The notes under the pieces: generated by a model
What the model was told of the DNA's origin: nothing
Seen by the model: the letters and a program-made list of their open reading frames with translations, nothing else
Database searches by the model: none
Shown here: positions 1-8,787 of the stretch, piece by piece
Numbering within the stretch: the first letter of the stretch is position 1
Layout of the letters: each line of letters starts with the position of its first letter
Assembly (NCBI GenBank): GCA_021298315.1
Contig: JAJTFC010000002.1
Coordinates: forward strand, 19,105 to 83,104
Source: Planctomycetaceae bacterium
Lineage (GTDB): Bacteria > Planctomycetota > Planctomycetia > Pirellulales > Pirellulaceae
Reading direction: 5' to 3'
DNA: 64,000 nucleotides
Position numbers and translations under genes: made by a program

Positions 1-1
1 C

Positions 2-1717
2 AAGCTCCGATCGGATCGGCCTTTTTCGATCAGCGTCTGGGTCAATGTCCCTAGTCTTGGGAGCATGGCGATATTGTCTCGGATGGACGAAGGGATGAAC
101 CACCGAGGTTACGATATGTTGCTAGTCAACGGAAAGATCGAGGTTCATCTCGTCGACACTTGGCCTAACAATGCGATCAAGATCAGTTCACAACAAACGA
201 TCGCTCCAAACCAATGGCATCATCTGACACTCACTTACGATGGATCGAAAAAAGCGGCTGGAGCGAATCTTTACATCGACGGCAAACCCGTCAAGTTCGA
301 TGTTCCCAACAACAATCTCACAGGCAGCTTGGATACCGAGAAGCCCTTTCACTTGGGACTGCGCGAGAAGTCATTGCCATTTACCGGTTCCATCGACGAA
401 CTGCGTATCTTCGATGGGGTTCTATCAGCCAAGGATGTCGAGCGATTGGCTCAGTTGCAAGCCCCTGAGTCGAATCTGGCTTGGGTGCGAAAGAACTGGG
501 ATCAGTTCAGTGAGGATCAACGCAATCAGGCCAAGAGTTGGACTCGCGAAAAAATCGATCCCGAGCATGGTAAGCTTCAATCGCAAGTAGTCGAACTGGA
601 AAAGAAAATCGCGGGTGTTGATCAAGCGGCCCCGGCGGTGATGGTCCTGCGAGAGATGAACCCTCCCCGCGAAACCTTTATCCTCAAGCGGGGTCAGTAC
701 GATCAACCGACGACCAAAGTCCTACCGGGGATTCCTGAGTCGCTTCGGATCGAGGGGATCGAGCATCCAACGAATCGATTGGAGTTAGCCCAGTGGCTGA
801 CCCATCCGAAGAACCCACTTACTGCCCGAGTCGCGGTGAATCGACTTTGGGAGCAGTGTTTTGGAGTCGGAATCGTTCGAACGAGCGAAGATTTTGGTGG
901 ATCGGGTGAGTACCCATCGAATCCGGAATTGCTCGATATGCTTGCCCTCAAGTTCATCGAAAGCCGTTGGGATGTTCGAGCGATGCTCAAGCAGATTGTG
1001 CTCAGCCAAACCTATCGGCAAGCATCGCGCATGACCCAGGAGCTTAAACTCAAAGATCCCGAGAATCGGTTTTTTGCACGAGGTCCAAGGCATCGGCTCT
1101 CGGCCGAAGCGATCCGAGACAATGCCCTTGCGATCGGTGGGCTGCTGGTTCGTAAAGTCGGTGGGCCAAGCGTCAAACCGTATCAACCTGCTGGTCTATG
1201 GGAAGACGTTACCGTCGAGAGGCGAGGCAAGTATGTTGCCGATACAGGTGAAGGACTCTTCCGGAGAAGCATGTACACCTTCTGGAAGCGGACGTGCCCA
1301 CCGCCGGCGATGGTCAGTTTCGATGCTCCTAACCGAGAGGTTTGCGTTGCAAGGCGATCTCGAACCAATACCCCGCTGCAGGCACTTGTTCTGCTAAACG
1401 ATCCGACTTACATCGAAGCGGCTCGGTCGTTTGCAACCGATGTGCTCAAGGCAGGTGGAAACGATGAACTCGCTAGGCTTAACTACGCCTATCGCAAAGC
1501 CCTTGCTAGGGAGATCCGTCCTGAAGAGATTCCAGCCATGAAGGAACTCCTCGAACTGGCCCGCATTGACTTTGGCGAGGATACCGCGAGGGTCGATGCC
1601 TACTTGAGCGTTGGAACTCTTGGAGTTTCTGCGGAGATATCAAAACTTGATCTGGCGGTTTGGAGCGTCGTATGCAGTGCGATTCTGAACCTCGATGAAA
1701 CCATTACCAAATACTGA
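2..1717 (+). CDS. LamG/DUF1553 (PSD1) planctomycete protein, 5' end outside window
   Basis: The reading frame is open from base 2, and the residues before the first ATG (position 65) already fit a LamG/concanavalin fold ([11 protein letters not shown]), so the gene starts upstream of the window. The LamG-like domain runs to about residue 130 ([20 protein letters not shown]). It is followed by a DUF1553 (PSD1) domain with [30 protein letters not shown] and the terminal NLDETITKY. Full-length relatives carry an N-terminal PSCyt1 cytochrome and a DUF1549 domain, which would lie off the left edge. The family is exported and very abundant in planctomycetes, usually next to DUF1501. It is thought to act in degradation of complex, often sulfated, carbohydrates, but the activity is not established. 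The stop is 2 nt before the next ATG, so the two genes form an operon. Confidence 0.93.
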   Translation, partial: KLRSDRPFSISVWVNVPSLGSMAILSRMDEGMNHRGYDMLLVNGKIEVHLVDTWPNNAIKISSQQTIAPNQWHHLTLTYDGSKKAAGANLYIDGKPVKFDVPNNNLTGSLDTEKPFHLGLREKSLPFTGSIDELRIFDGVLSAKDVERLAQLQAPESNLAWVRKNWDQFSEDQRNQAKSWTREKIDPEHGKLQSQVVELEKKIAGVDQAAPAVMVLREMNPPRETFILKRGQYDQPTTKVLPGIPESLRIEGIEHPTNRLELAQWLTHPKNPLTARVAVNRLWEQCFGVGIVRTSEDFGGSGEYPSNPELLDMLALKFIESRWDVRAMLKQIVLSQTYRQASRMTQELKLKDPENRFFARGPRHRLSAEAIRDNALAIGGLLVRKVGGPSVKPYQPAGLWEDVTVERRGKYVADTGEGLFRRSMYTFWKRTCPPPAMVSFDAPNREVCVARRSRTNTPLQALVLLNDPTYIEAARSFATDVLKAGGNDELARLNYAYRKALAREIRPEEIPAMKELLELARIDFGEDTARVDAYLSVGTLGVSAEISKLDLAVWSVVCSAILNLDETITKY

Positions 1718-1719
1718 TT

Positions 1720-3156
1720 ATGGACAAGAGCTTCATCGACCAATCGATATCCCATCGGCGTGGTTTTTTGAAACATTCAGCGCTCGGTGGGGCTGCACTT
1801 GGGCAATTGCTCGGTGGTTCTTCGCGAGCCATCGCGGCAACTCAAGAGCCTCACTTTGCACCGATGGCCAAACGGGTGATCTATCTATTTCAATCCGGTG
1901 GGCCATCGCAATTAGAGCTCATGGATTACAAGCCCAAGCTCAAGGAACTTCATGGGAGCGAGTTGCCCGATAGTATTCGCAACGGCCAACGGCTTACCGG
2001 GATGACTTCGGGCCAAAAGAGTTTTCCGGTCGTGGCACCCAAGTTCAAGTTTCAGCAATACGGCAGCAATGGGGCTTGGTACAGTGAGCTGCTTCCTCAT
2101 ACCGCATCGATCACCGATGAATTGTGCGTCGTTCGATCGATGAATACCGAAGCGATCAATCACGATCCTGCGATTACTTTCATGCAGACCGGATCCCAGC
2201 AGCCTGGACGACCCTCGCTCGGAGCTTGGCTCAGTTATGGACTTGGAAGCGAAGCCCAAGACTTACCTGCGTTTGTCGTGATGATCTCGCATGGGAGTGG
2301 GAACGATGCGAATCAGGGGCTTTTGGATCGGCTTTGGGGAAGTGGATTTTTGCCATCGAGCCATCAGGGGGTGAAATTTCGAAGTGGCAGTGAGCCGGTT
2401 TTGTATTTGAGCGATCCGCCTGGGATGCGCAGAGGTTTGCGTCGGGGGATGCTAGACCAAATCGCAAAGCTCAATGAGCTCGAGTATCAGAGGGAGCAAG
2501 ACCCAGAGATCAGTTCGAGGATCGACCAGTATGAGATGGCTTTCAAGATGCAGATGTCGGTTCCTGACTTGACCGATATCTCTGACGAACCCGAGTCGGT
2601 TTTGGAGATGTATGGACCGGAGGTCAAGAAGCCCGGTAGTTATGCCGCGAATTGTTTGATGGCTCGAAGGATGGTCGAGCGTGGGGTTCGGTTTGTGCAG
2701 TTGTACCATCGGGGTTGGGACAATCATGGCAGTTTGCCGTCGAACATCCCCAAGCAATGTCGGGACATCGATCAGCCGCAAGCTGCGTTGGTCAAGGATC
2801 TCAAGCAACGAGGTTTGTTAGACGAGACGATGGTCATTTGGGGAGGGGAGTTTGGTCGCACGGTTTATAGTCAAGGTTCGTTGCAGGACGACTATGGACG
2901 CGACCATCACGGGAGGTGTTTTTCGATGTGGATGGCTGGGGGAGGATTCCGTCCTGGGGCCGTCGTTGGCCAGACGGACGATTATGGATACAACATCACC
3001 GAGGGTGCGGTCCATATCCATGATTTCCATGCAACGCTTTTGCATTGTTTGGGGATCGACCATGAGAAGCTTACGTATCGGTATCAGGGGCGAGATTTCC
3101 GATTGACCGACGTGCACGGCAAGTTGGTACCAGAGCTCATTGCCACAGGGTCATAG
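1720..3156 (+). CDS. DUF1501 family protein, Tat-exported
   Basis: This is a 478-residue DUF1501 protein. The N-terminus carries a twin-arginine signal ([14 protein letters not shown] followed by a small-residue hydrophobic stretch and SSRAIAA), so a folded, probably metal-bound protein is exported. Family hallmarks are [18 protein letters not shown] near residue 50, the central [21 protein letters not shown], and the C-terminal [14 protein letters not shown] and [15 protein letters not shown], which belong to an alkaline phosphatase/sulfatase-like fold. The gene lies 2 nt after the DUF1553 gene; this pairing is standard in planctomycetes and implies joint function. The catalytic activity of the family is not known. 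Translation is probably coupled to the upstream gene. Confidence 0.95.
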   Translation: MDKSFIDQSISHRRGFLKHSALGGAALGQLLGGSSRAIAATQEPHFAPMAKRVIYLFQSGGPSQLELMDYKPKLKELHGSELPDSIRNGQRLTGMTSGQKSFPVVAPKFKFQQYGSNGAWYSELLPHTASITDELCVVRSMNTEAINHDPAITFMQTGSQQPGRPSLGAWLSYGLGSEAQDLPAFVVMISHGSGNDANQGLLDRLWGSGFLPSSHQGVKFRSGSEPVLYLSDPPGMRRGLRRGMLDQIAKLNELEYQREQDPEISSRIDQYEMAFKMQMSVPDLTDISDEPESVLEMYGPEVKKPGSYAANCLMARRMVERGVRFVQLYHRGWDNHGSLPSNIPKQCRDIDQPQAALVKDLKQRGLLDETMVIWGGEFGRTVYSQGSLQDDYGRDHHGRCFSMWMAGGGFRPGAVVGQTDDYGYNITEGAVHIHDFHATLLHCLGIDHEKLTYRYQGRDFRLTDVHGKLVPELIATGS

Positions 3157-3168
3157 TCGTAGTCGTAG

Positions 3169-3270
3169 GGTACGTGCAGCGGTTGGAGCTTCATGGCTGA
3201 GGATTGATTCCAAAGCTTCCGACTCACAGATAACCGATCCAGCATAAGCCCCTCAACCGCGGAACGTACC
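3169..3270. repeat. Long imperfect inverted repeat, possible structured RNA or MITE-like element
   Basis: The outer arms pair as GGTACGT (3169-3175) with ACGTACC (3264-3270), and then GCGGTTG (3179-3185) with CAACCGC (3254-3260), with matching GCA/GGA bulges between them. About 65 bases lie inside, with weaker internal pairing. A short TCGTAG microsatellite precedes the left arm. The element sits between two convergent genes. Whether it is transcribed or is a dispersed repeat cannot be decided here. Confidence 0.5.
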
Positions 3271-3297
3271 AAAGAGCGTTCTTGTTCTCCCATCGTA

Positions 3298-3319
3298 AAA
3301 CGGGCCTCCGAGCCCGTTT
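3298..3319. terminator. Bidirectional terminator between convergent genes
   Basis: AAACGGGC (3298-3305) pairs with GCCCGTTT (3312-3319) around a six-base loop. The stem is flanked by A residues on one side and T residues on the other, so it could end transcription from the DUF1501 gene and from the TPR gene whose stop lies nine bases away. Confidence 0.7.
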
Positions 3320-3327
3320 CGTCAGTA

Positions 3328-5871
3328 TCACGAGTGCAGTTGTTTCAGCTTGGTCTTCACCTTCGCTTGTGCATCCTTTTCCGAACACCCTTGAGCAACC
3401 AGCAATTGTTTATAGTTCCCCAACACCATCTGCATGTTCGGGTGCTCATGACCGTTTTTCTTACCGAAGGAAGAAAGGATCGCTACGGCTCTCCAAGCAA
3501 GCGGCTCGGCCTCGGCTAGTCGGTTGGTGGCCTTAAGCAATAAAGCTAGGTTGTTGAGGTCTCTAGCTACATTGGGGTGCTGGTCACCGAAGGACTGCTC
3601 GTCGATGGCAAGCGCCCGACTTATCAACGGCTCGGCCTCGGCTAACCGGTTGGTGGCCTTAAGCAAAAGAGCTAGGTTGTTGAGTGAAGTCGCTATATTC
3701 GGGTGCTCGGGACCGTAGAGCCGTTCGCCGATGGCAAGCGCCCGGCGCATCAATGGCTCGGCCTCGGCTAGCCGGTTGGTGTCTTGAAGCAATTGAGCTA
3801 GGTTGTTGAGTCGAATCGCTACATTGGGGTGCCGGTCGCCATAGGACTTCTCGTCGATGGCAAGCGCACGACGCATCAGCGGCTCGGCCTCGGCTAGCCG
3901 GTTGGTGGCCTTGAGCAAATGAGCTAGGTTGTTGAGTCGAAGCGCTACATTGGGGTGCTGGTCACCGTAGGACTGCTCGTCGATGGCAAGCGCCCGACGT
4001 ATCAGCGGCTCGGCCTCACCTAGCCGGTTGGTAGCATGAAACAAATGAGCAAGGTTGTTAAGCGCGTTCGATTCCCATTCTTGAAGATTGGCGCATTCTG
4101 CTTCATTGAGGGCTTGGCGGATCTGCAATTCGGCTTCGCTCCATAGAGTCTTTTCCTCCAGCAGCGATGCGAGGCGAAGTCGCATATGGACCCGCTCTTT
4201 TGGATCGTTTAGCAAGGGGATATGATCTCGCAGAAACGAGATCTTTGCCGCGGAATAATTCTTGTAGTTGAGTTCAGAGCTCATGGCGGCAAACTGTTCC
4301 ATGAACGCTTCTAAATCTCCGCTACGGTGCAACGACCATAGTTCAATCAGTTGCTCAATTTCGCCGAGGTAATCCAACGGCTCTTCTTGTGAAAACGCCC
4401 AACCTACGATCCAGCGTCCCATCGGATCAAGAGACTCTGAGCGAATCTCGGCGATCAACTCGGCTTGCCCGCTAGGATTGCTGGCTTGGGCATAACGTGA
4501 TGCCAAATCGAGTTTGGCACGTATGCGTTCCGGTGGTGTACCGATATCAGAGAGCAACTCCAAGCCTGACTGAGCATTGGGGTTTGAGAAGTCTTTGCGG
4601 TACTGAAGCCTCTTTGCGTCTCGTTCCTCTTGCTTTGGATAGAATTTGGCTAAGCATTCGACGAGGATCGGTAATCGTTTTCGGAATTTTCGAGAGAGGT
4701 TCATCGCAAGCCAAAGATCGAAGAAACCTTCGTTTATCGAGTAAATGCGGGACCTTTTATCCTTAGGGTTTTGAAAGCTTTTAACGTATCCGCTTTGAGA
4801 CATCCGTTTGAGCAGCGAGGAGGTTTGTTGTTCGCTGATTCGCAGTTTTTCAGAGATCCTTTTGGGGGTTTTCGGTTCGCTCTCGTCACGCATCAGAGCA
4901 AGGGTTTCAAGCAGGGCTCGTTCGCGCGGTGCTAAATCTCTGAGTCGATCTTGATAAAAGGGTGTAACGCGATCGAGCAACTTTTTGAACTGTTCGCCTA
5001 CGGCGACCACCGAGTCATGGACGATCAATTCATAGAGCATGTGGGTTAAACGCGGATTGCCGGCTGTCATGTCGTGGAGAGCGGCCAGTTTGGGCCGCAG
5101 GGATTTGAAATCCTCAAGTAGGTTTGCGCGTTGTTCCCACTCGAGGTTCTTTCGAATCAGTTCAATTGCCTCCTCCTTGGTCAGGGCATCGAGCACCTGA
5201 ACGTCGAAAAAGTCAAAGAACGGTTCATCGACACTGGAAATGCCTTCGAAATGAATGGGAGCCGTCGCGAGCAATTGGCAACCGTTATCGCCCATGAAAA
5301 ACTTGCGCAGTGCACCGACGTCCATTCGCTCTTTCATTTGCTTTTCGAAAACATCATGAACGTTTTCAAGCATGATGAGCAAGGTTCGCTTGGTCGACTG
5401 ATTGGCCTTGCGAATCGCTGGAACCAACGAGTCGATAATCGTGGCATCGTCTTGTACGGTCTCAAGTTTTTGATAGAGGGTTTCCCAGTTTTTCTCGGTG
5501 GGCAACTGGTTTGCCAATGCTTCGCATACTCTCAAAAGAAAGTCTGCAAACGAAAGTATCCGGCTTGACTCCTCTGGGAATCGGACGACGACGAATTGCG
5601 TTCGCAGTAGGTCGTCTCTTTGTATTTCATCTTCGATGAGCGAGAGAAAATGGGTTTTGCCGGTACCCCGACTTCCGATGTACAGGAAGTGGTGTTTCGA
5701 ATTCCGCTTCGACGACTTTCGAAGGTGCTCGAGAGCATCTTGTAGTTTCGCTTCACGCGCTACGGTAATAAAGCGGCGGTGCTCCGGGGATGTCATCCCG
5801 GCTCGAAACAAGCCCAGATAGGAGTGTTGTGGTGTGTCCTGCGGCTTGGGTGTAGGAGTTTTTTTAGCCAT
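3328..5871 (-). CDS. AAA/STAND-like NTPase with winged helix and C-terminal TPR repeats
   Basis: This 847-residue protein has three parts. Residues 30-300 form a P-loop NTPase, with Walker A GSRGTGKT (66-73), Walker B LLIMLEN (about 164-170), and a GNPRLTHMLYEL segment typical of AAA/Orc-like lids. Residues about 320-395 look like a MarR-type winged helix (TPKRISEKLRISEQQTSSLL). Residues about 590-830 hold at least five TPR units of 42 residues with the NNLAHLLKATNRLAEAEPL consensus of kinesin-light-chain type repeats. This architecture is typical of signalling or conflict NTPases that sense a ligand through repeats, but no effector domain is visible. The start overlaps the end of the upstream ATPase gene by 8 nt, which indicates translational coupling. 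The cellular role is not known; function in defence is inference. Confidence 0.8.
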   Translation of the reverse strand: MAKKTPTPKPQDTPQHSYLGLFRAGMTSPEHRRFITVAREAKLQDALEHLRKSSKRNSKHHFLYIGSRGTGKTHFLSLIEDEIQRDDLLRTQFVVVRFPEESSRILSFADFLLRVCEALANQLPTEKNWETLYQKLETVQDDATIIDSLVPAIRKANQSTKRTLLIMLENVHDVFEKQMKERMDVGALRKFFMGDNGCQLLATAPIHFEGISSVDEPFFDFFDVQVLDALTKEEAIELIRKNLEWEQRANLLEDFKSLRPKLAALHDMTAGNPRLTHMLYELIVHDSVVAVGEQFKKLLDRVTPFYQDRLRDLAPRERALLETLALMRDESEPKTPKRISEKLRISEQQTSSLLKRMSQSGYVKSFQNPKDKRSRIYSINEGFFDLWLAMNLSRKFRKRLPILVECLAKFYPKQEERDAKRLQYRKDFSNPNAQSGLELLSDIGTPPERIRAKLDLASRYAQASNPSGQAELIAEIRSESLDPMGRWIVGWAFSQEEPLDYLGEIEQLIELWSLHRSGDLEAFMEQFAAMSSELNYKNYSAAKISFLRDHIPLLNDPKERVHMRLRLASLLEEKTLWSEAELQIRQALNEAECANLQEWESNALNNLAHLFHATNRLGEAEPLIRRALAIDEQSYGDQHPNVALRLNNLAHLLKATNRLAEAEPLMRRALAIDEKSYGDRHPNVAIRLNNLAQLLQDTNRLAEAEPLMRRALAIGERLYGPEHPNIATSLNNLALLLKATNRLAEAEPLISRALAIDEQSFGDQHPNVARDLNNLALLLKATNRLAEAEPLAWRAVAILSSFGKKNGHEHPNMQMVLGNYKQLLVAQGCSEKDAQAKVKTKLKQLHS
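3503..4132. repeat. Five tandem 126-bp units inside the TPR coding region
   Basis: The word GGCTCGGCCTC recurs at 3503, 3629, 3755, 3881 and 4007, exactly 126 bases (42 codons) apart. The units differ by a few substitutions only. High nucleotide identity among repeats suggests recent duplication or gene conversion, so the number of units may vary between strains. Confidence 0.9.
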
Positions 5872-7093
5872 AGTATTTCTTCCACCACGCTTTCATAAGG
5901 CCACTTTCGAAATCGAAACGATCCTTCTTGATCTCGCCGATGTAGAAGTCGTTCATCAAATCGTGCATGATCTTATTGAACAGCAAATCCCGTTGGAACG
6001 AATGAGATTGCGTACCGATTTCTTGTTCACAAATGGTCTTAAGTGCATTCCTTGTCAGACCATTGGTCTTACTTTTGCTCAGCGAGTTTAAGATCTTGTG
6101 AGCCAAAGATGCCCTAGGCTCAGGGTAATATTTTTGAATGCGAGAATGGTAATGCTGAAGTTTGTCTTGGGCACCGATTCCAGTGATCAGGGAAAGAAAG
6201 ACCTTTTCGACGCGTGTCGCGGTGATTTCTTCTTTTGATTGTTTACCGGCTCGGTAAAGCTCTTGGGTAGCCATCTGTAGGAATAGCGGGATTGGTCTTC
6301 CGAGTTTCTGTTCGACTAAGGATGGGACATCCGGATGGAACTTGATGCCTTTGCCCGAGAGCATTTTGGCGACAAACTCGCGAACTTGTTCGGGAGTCAG
6401 GATGGGTAACTTTTCGGTCGACAGGTTGTTGATCAAATCAATACCGCCTAGGTCATCTAGAGTTCCGGCGAGGTTGATCGAGCCACCGACAAGCCACCGG
6501 ATATTGTCTTGTTGAGGGGGTGGAGTTTCTCGTTGCTTGCGGAACCATGCCATGAAGTCCCTGGCGTCCTGCGGTTGATCGATTTTCATATTCAAGAGCA
6601 TGTCCGGCAGTTCATCAACGATGATCAGAACGGGTTTCTTACTCTTGCGGATGCGATTCAAAAGCTCTTCGGCATGAGTTTTCCAATTAGCTTTCCAGTC
6701 AGGGTCGTTTTCCCGAAGAACGATCTTTACACCTCCGGTTTCAATTTCCTTAACCTTGCCGGTCGCCGACCATGCAAGGCCCTTGAGCACCTCCCAGCTT
6801 TTGCCGGCAAGGTCACGCAAGAAGTCTGGGTGTTGTTCGTAGAAGTTCTCGATGATGGTTTGAAACAGATCGGCTGGGTGTTTGAAGTCCTGCACGTTCT
6901 GAAACACGACGAGTCGACCAGACTGGGGCCGTTCCCGCAAATGGTTCATCACGCTGGTTTTGCCTGTCCGCCTGGGGGCTGTCAGCAGAACATGTTCCGT
7001 ATGGAGTTTTTCCCAGAGTTGCTCGATGAATTCATCGCGAAACCAAAGGTCCTCGGGTGGCACAATCGAACCTGTGTAGAAGTCAGCAGTCAT
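5864..7093 (-). CDS. AAA ATPase (archaeal-type ATPase family)
   Basis: This 409-residue P-loop ATPase has Walker A APRRTGKT at residues 39-46 and Walker B with a catalytic acidic pair in PVLIIVDELPDML. The C-terminal half contains a winged-helix-like segment (LNSLSKSKTNGLTRNALKTI). It resembles the COG1672-like prokaryotic ATPases that read a bound partner or DNA. I chose the ATG at 7093 because AAAAGGTG lies just upstream on the coding strand; longer forms would begin at ATG 7129 or TTG 7159. The stop overlaps the TPR-NTPase gene by 8 nt, so the two are probably made in fixed ratio. I infer a two-NTPase complex; no nuclease, protease or TIR domain was found in either protein. Confidence 0.8.
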   Translation of the reverse strand: MTADFYTGSIVPPEDLWFRDEFIEQLWEKLHTEHVLLTAPRRTGKTSVMNHLRERPQSGRLVVFQNVQDFKHPADLFQTIIENFYEQHPDFLRDLAGKSWEVLKGLAWSATGKVKEIETGGVKIVLRENDPDWKANWKTHAEELLNRIRKSKKPVLIIVDELPDMLLNMKIDQPQDARDFMAWFRKQRETPPPQQDNIRWLVGGSINLAGTLDDLGGIDLINNLSTEKLPILTPEQVREFVAKMLSGKGIKFHPDVPSLVEQKLGRPIPLFLQMATQELYRAGKQSKEEITATRVEKVFLSLITGIGAQDKLQHYHSRIQKYYPEPRASLAHKILNSLSKSKTNGLTRNALKTICEQEIGTQSHSFQRDLLFNKIMHDLMNDFYIGEIKKDRFDFESGLMKAWWKKYYG

Positions 7094-7157
7094 GGTGTAC
7101 ACCTTTTTTGATGGATAAAAATATCCCATGTATTGTACGTCGCTTTTGGTGTACGTC
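7094..7157 (-). promoter_or_regulatory. Palindrome and TGTACGTC repeats before the ATPase pair
   Basis: GGTGTACACC (7094-7103) is a perfect 10-bp palindrome directly abutting the chosen start codon and covering its ribosome binding site. Two TGTACGTC words follow at 7134-7141 and 7150-7157, 16 bases apart. These related GTAC-centred words could bind a repressor, but no regulator gene is evident nearby except the divergent GntR gene. Confidence 0.35.
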
Positions 7158-7297
7158 AATGTTGGTGTGTAAAATACATGATCCTTCGTTTGGCGGCTGC
7201 AAACACCCTCAATCTTCCGGGTTTACAGGTTTTTTGATTTTCCCCTGGAAATACTCCAATCTCTATTGATCCGAGACCGATCTGGTGTAATACTTAG

Positions 7298-7309
7298 CTA
7301 GTGCACTAG
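7298..7309. promoter_or_regulatory. Palindromic operator candidate for the GntR regulator
   Basis: CTAGTGCACTAG is a perfect 12-bp palindrome 29 bases before the GntR start and is followed by the related half-site AGCGTACTCTAG. YtrA-type GntR proteins commonly bind similar TAGTG/CACTA-type sites just upstream of their own operon, so autoregulation is likely. The binding itself is inference. Confidence 0.5.
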
Positions 7310-7338
7310 TAGCGTACTCTAGCAGCGGGTGGTTTCCC

Positions 7339-7776
7339 ATGTTTTTCTCGATCGATCCGAGCAATGGCATCGCGATCTACGAACAAATCGTTCGGCAGGT
7401 CAAGTTCGCCGTGGCCGATGGGGTGCTGATCCCAGGCCAACTACTCCCCAGCGTCCGAACGCTGAGCGTTCAATTGGCTATCAACCCAAACACGGTTGCC
7501 AAAGCCTTCCAAATTCTCCAGTCCGATGGCATCTGCGAATCGCTCCGAGGCCGAGGCCTAGCGATACGCTCCGAAGCCGTCGCACAGTGCAACCAAGCTC
7601 GCCGAAGACTCCTCGAAGAACGCCTTCGATCGGCCATCAGCGAAGCTCTCCACGGTGGACTCTCGACCAAAGAAGTCCGGCGACTGATGCTCGATCAGCT
7701 CGGTCTGCTCGATGGCAACGTCGCGACCGTCGCTTCTCCTGTCGGCTCTGCTGTCGAAGAATCAGAGCCTGCCTAA
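7339..7776 (+). CDS. GntR family transcriptional regulator (YtrA-like)
   Basis: This 145-residue protein begins with the winged-helix signature of GntR proteins: GIAIYEQIVRQVKFAVADG, then LPSVRTLSVQLAINPNTVAKAF and GICESLRGRG. Only a short helical tail follows, which is characteristic of the YtrA subfamily that lacks a large effector domain. Such regulators normally repress an adjacent ABC transporter operon and respond to cell-envelope or antibiotic stress. It is the first gene of a four-gene operon, with the ABC ATPase starting 54 nt downstream. The palindrome at 7298 is a likely operator. The start codon is well placed at the beginning of the conserved domain. Confidence 0.92.
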   Translation: MFFSIDPSNGIAIYEQIVRQVKFAVADGVLIPGQLLPSVRTLSVQLAINPNTVAKAFQILQSDGICESLRGRGLAIRSEAVAQCNQARRRLLEERLRSAISEALHGGLSTKEVRRLMLDQLGLLDGNVATVASPVGSAVEESEPA

Positions 7777-7830
7777 GTGCCCCATCATCCATACAACAAT
7801 CGGAATTACCATCCATCGGAGGACTCTCTT

Positions 7831-8787
7831 ATGAACGATGCGATCAAGATCAACGGAATTGAAATGCATTACCGAGGCTGCGATGCCTTGAGAGGAATCG
7901 ATCTGTCGGTTGCCCCTGGGACGGTCATGGCGATCCTCGGTGAGAACGGAGCTGGAAAAACAACTCTCATCAAAATCATGACGGGCTTCCAAAGACCATC
8001 CAAGGGAACTTGCTCGATCCTTGGACTCGATCCGACGGTATCCGACCAAGCCCTCGAGCTTCGCAAACGCATCGGATACGTCTCGGACTCCCCAGCCCTT
8101 TACGATTGGATGACCATCGGCGAAATCGGCTGGTTTGCTTCGTCATTCTATCCCGACGGTTTCAAAGAACGCTATCAAGACTTCATCGCTCGCTACGATT
8201 TGCCGGCGGGGCGCAAGATCAAGCAACTGAGCAAAGGCCAGCGGTCCAAGGTGGCATTGTCACTGGCCTTGGCACACGATCCAGAACTGCTGATCCTCGA
8301 TGAGCCAACCTCGGGCTTGGATCCCATCGTCCGAAGAGAGTTTCTTGAAAGCATGATCAGTGTGGCGGCCACTGGGCGAACGGTTTTTCTATCGAGCCAC
8401 CAGATTTCCGAGATCGAACGCGTCGCCGATACGATCGCGATCTTGCACAAAGGCAAAGTCCAACTCGTCGGCCCATTGGCTGATCTTAAGGAATCGATCG
8501 CGTTGGTGACGGTGTCGCTAAGTGATCCACTGATCGCACTTGGTGATTTGCCCGAGCCGAGCCGGATTCTTGCGGAGATCACCGAAGGCAGGCAAAAGCA
8601 GTTGATTGTCCAAGGTGACGGTGATGAAGCGGCCGCTTACTGGCGACAGGCAACTGGGGTTCTGGGTACCCAATCCCGAAGTGCGAGTCTTGAAGAGCTT
8701 TTCGTTGCCTGCACCCGAGGTGACAGCATTTACAAACGGGTCTCTGAAGCGAGCAATCCAACAAAGATGGAGGCTGGAAGATCATGA
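7831..8787 (+). CDS. ABC transporter ATP-binding protein
   Basis: This 318-residue ABC ATPase has Walker A GENGAGKTTLI, signature LSKGQRSKVALS, Walker B LLILDEPTSGLDP and switch histidine in VFLSSHQISE. A C-terminal extension of about 100 residues follows the nucleotide-binding domain, as in YtrB/CcmA-like exporters. I prefer ATG 7831 because CGGAGGA lies seven bases upstream; an in-frame GTG at 7777 would add an unrelated N-terminus. It powers the ABC-2 permease encoded next, whose ATG overlaps its stop by 4 nt. The substrate is unknown. Confidence 0.94.
   Translation: MNDAIKINGIEMHYRGCDALRGIDLSVAPGTVMAILGENGAGKTTLIKIMTGFQRPSKGTCSILGLDPTVSDQALELRKRIGYVSDSPALYDWMTIGEIGWFASSFYPDGFKERYQDFIARYDLPAGRKIKQLSKGQRSKVALSLALAHDPELLILDEPTSGLDPIVRREFLESMISVAATGRTVFLSSHQISEIERVADTIAILHKGKVQLVGPLADLKESIALVTVSLSDPLIALGDLPEPSRILAEITEGRQKQLIVQGDGDEAAAYWRQATGVLGTQSRSASLEELFVACTRGDSIYKRVSEASNPTKMEAGRS

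Noticed and set aside
6509..7111. A 200-codon frame opposite the AAA ATPase gene
   Set aside because: The ATPase frame has Walker A and B motifs; the opposite frame is low in recognisable structure and is a codon-bias shadow.
7329..7862. A 177-codon Arg/Ser-rich frame over the GntR gene
   Set aside because: Composition is typical of a shifted frame; the GntR frame has the conserved winged-helix residues.
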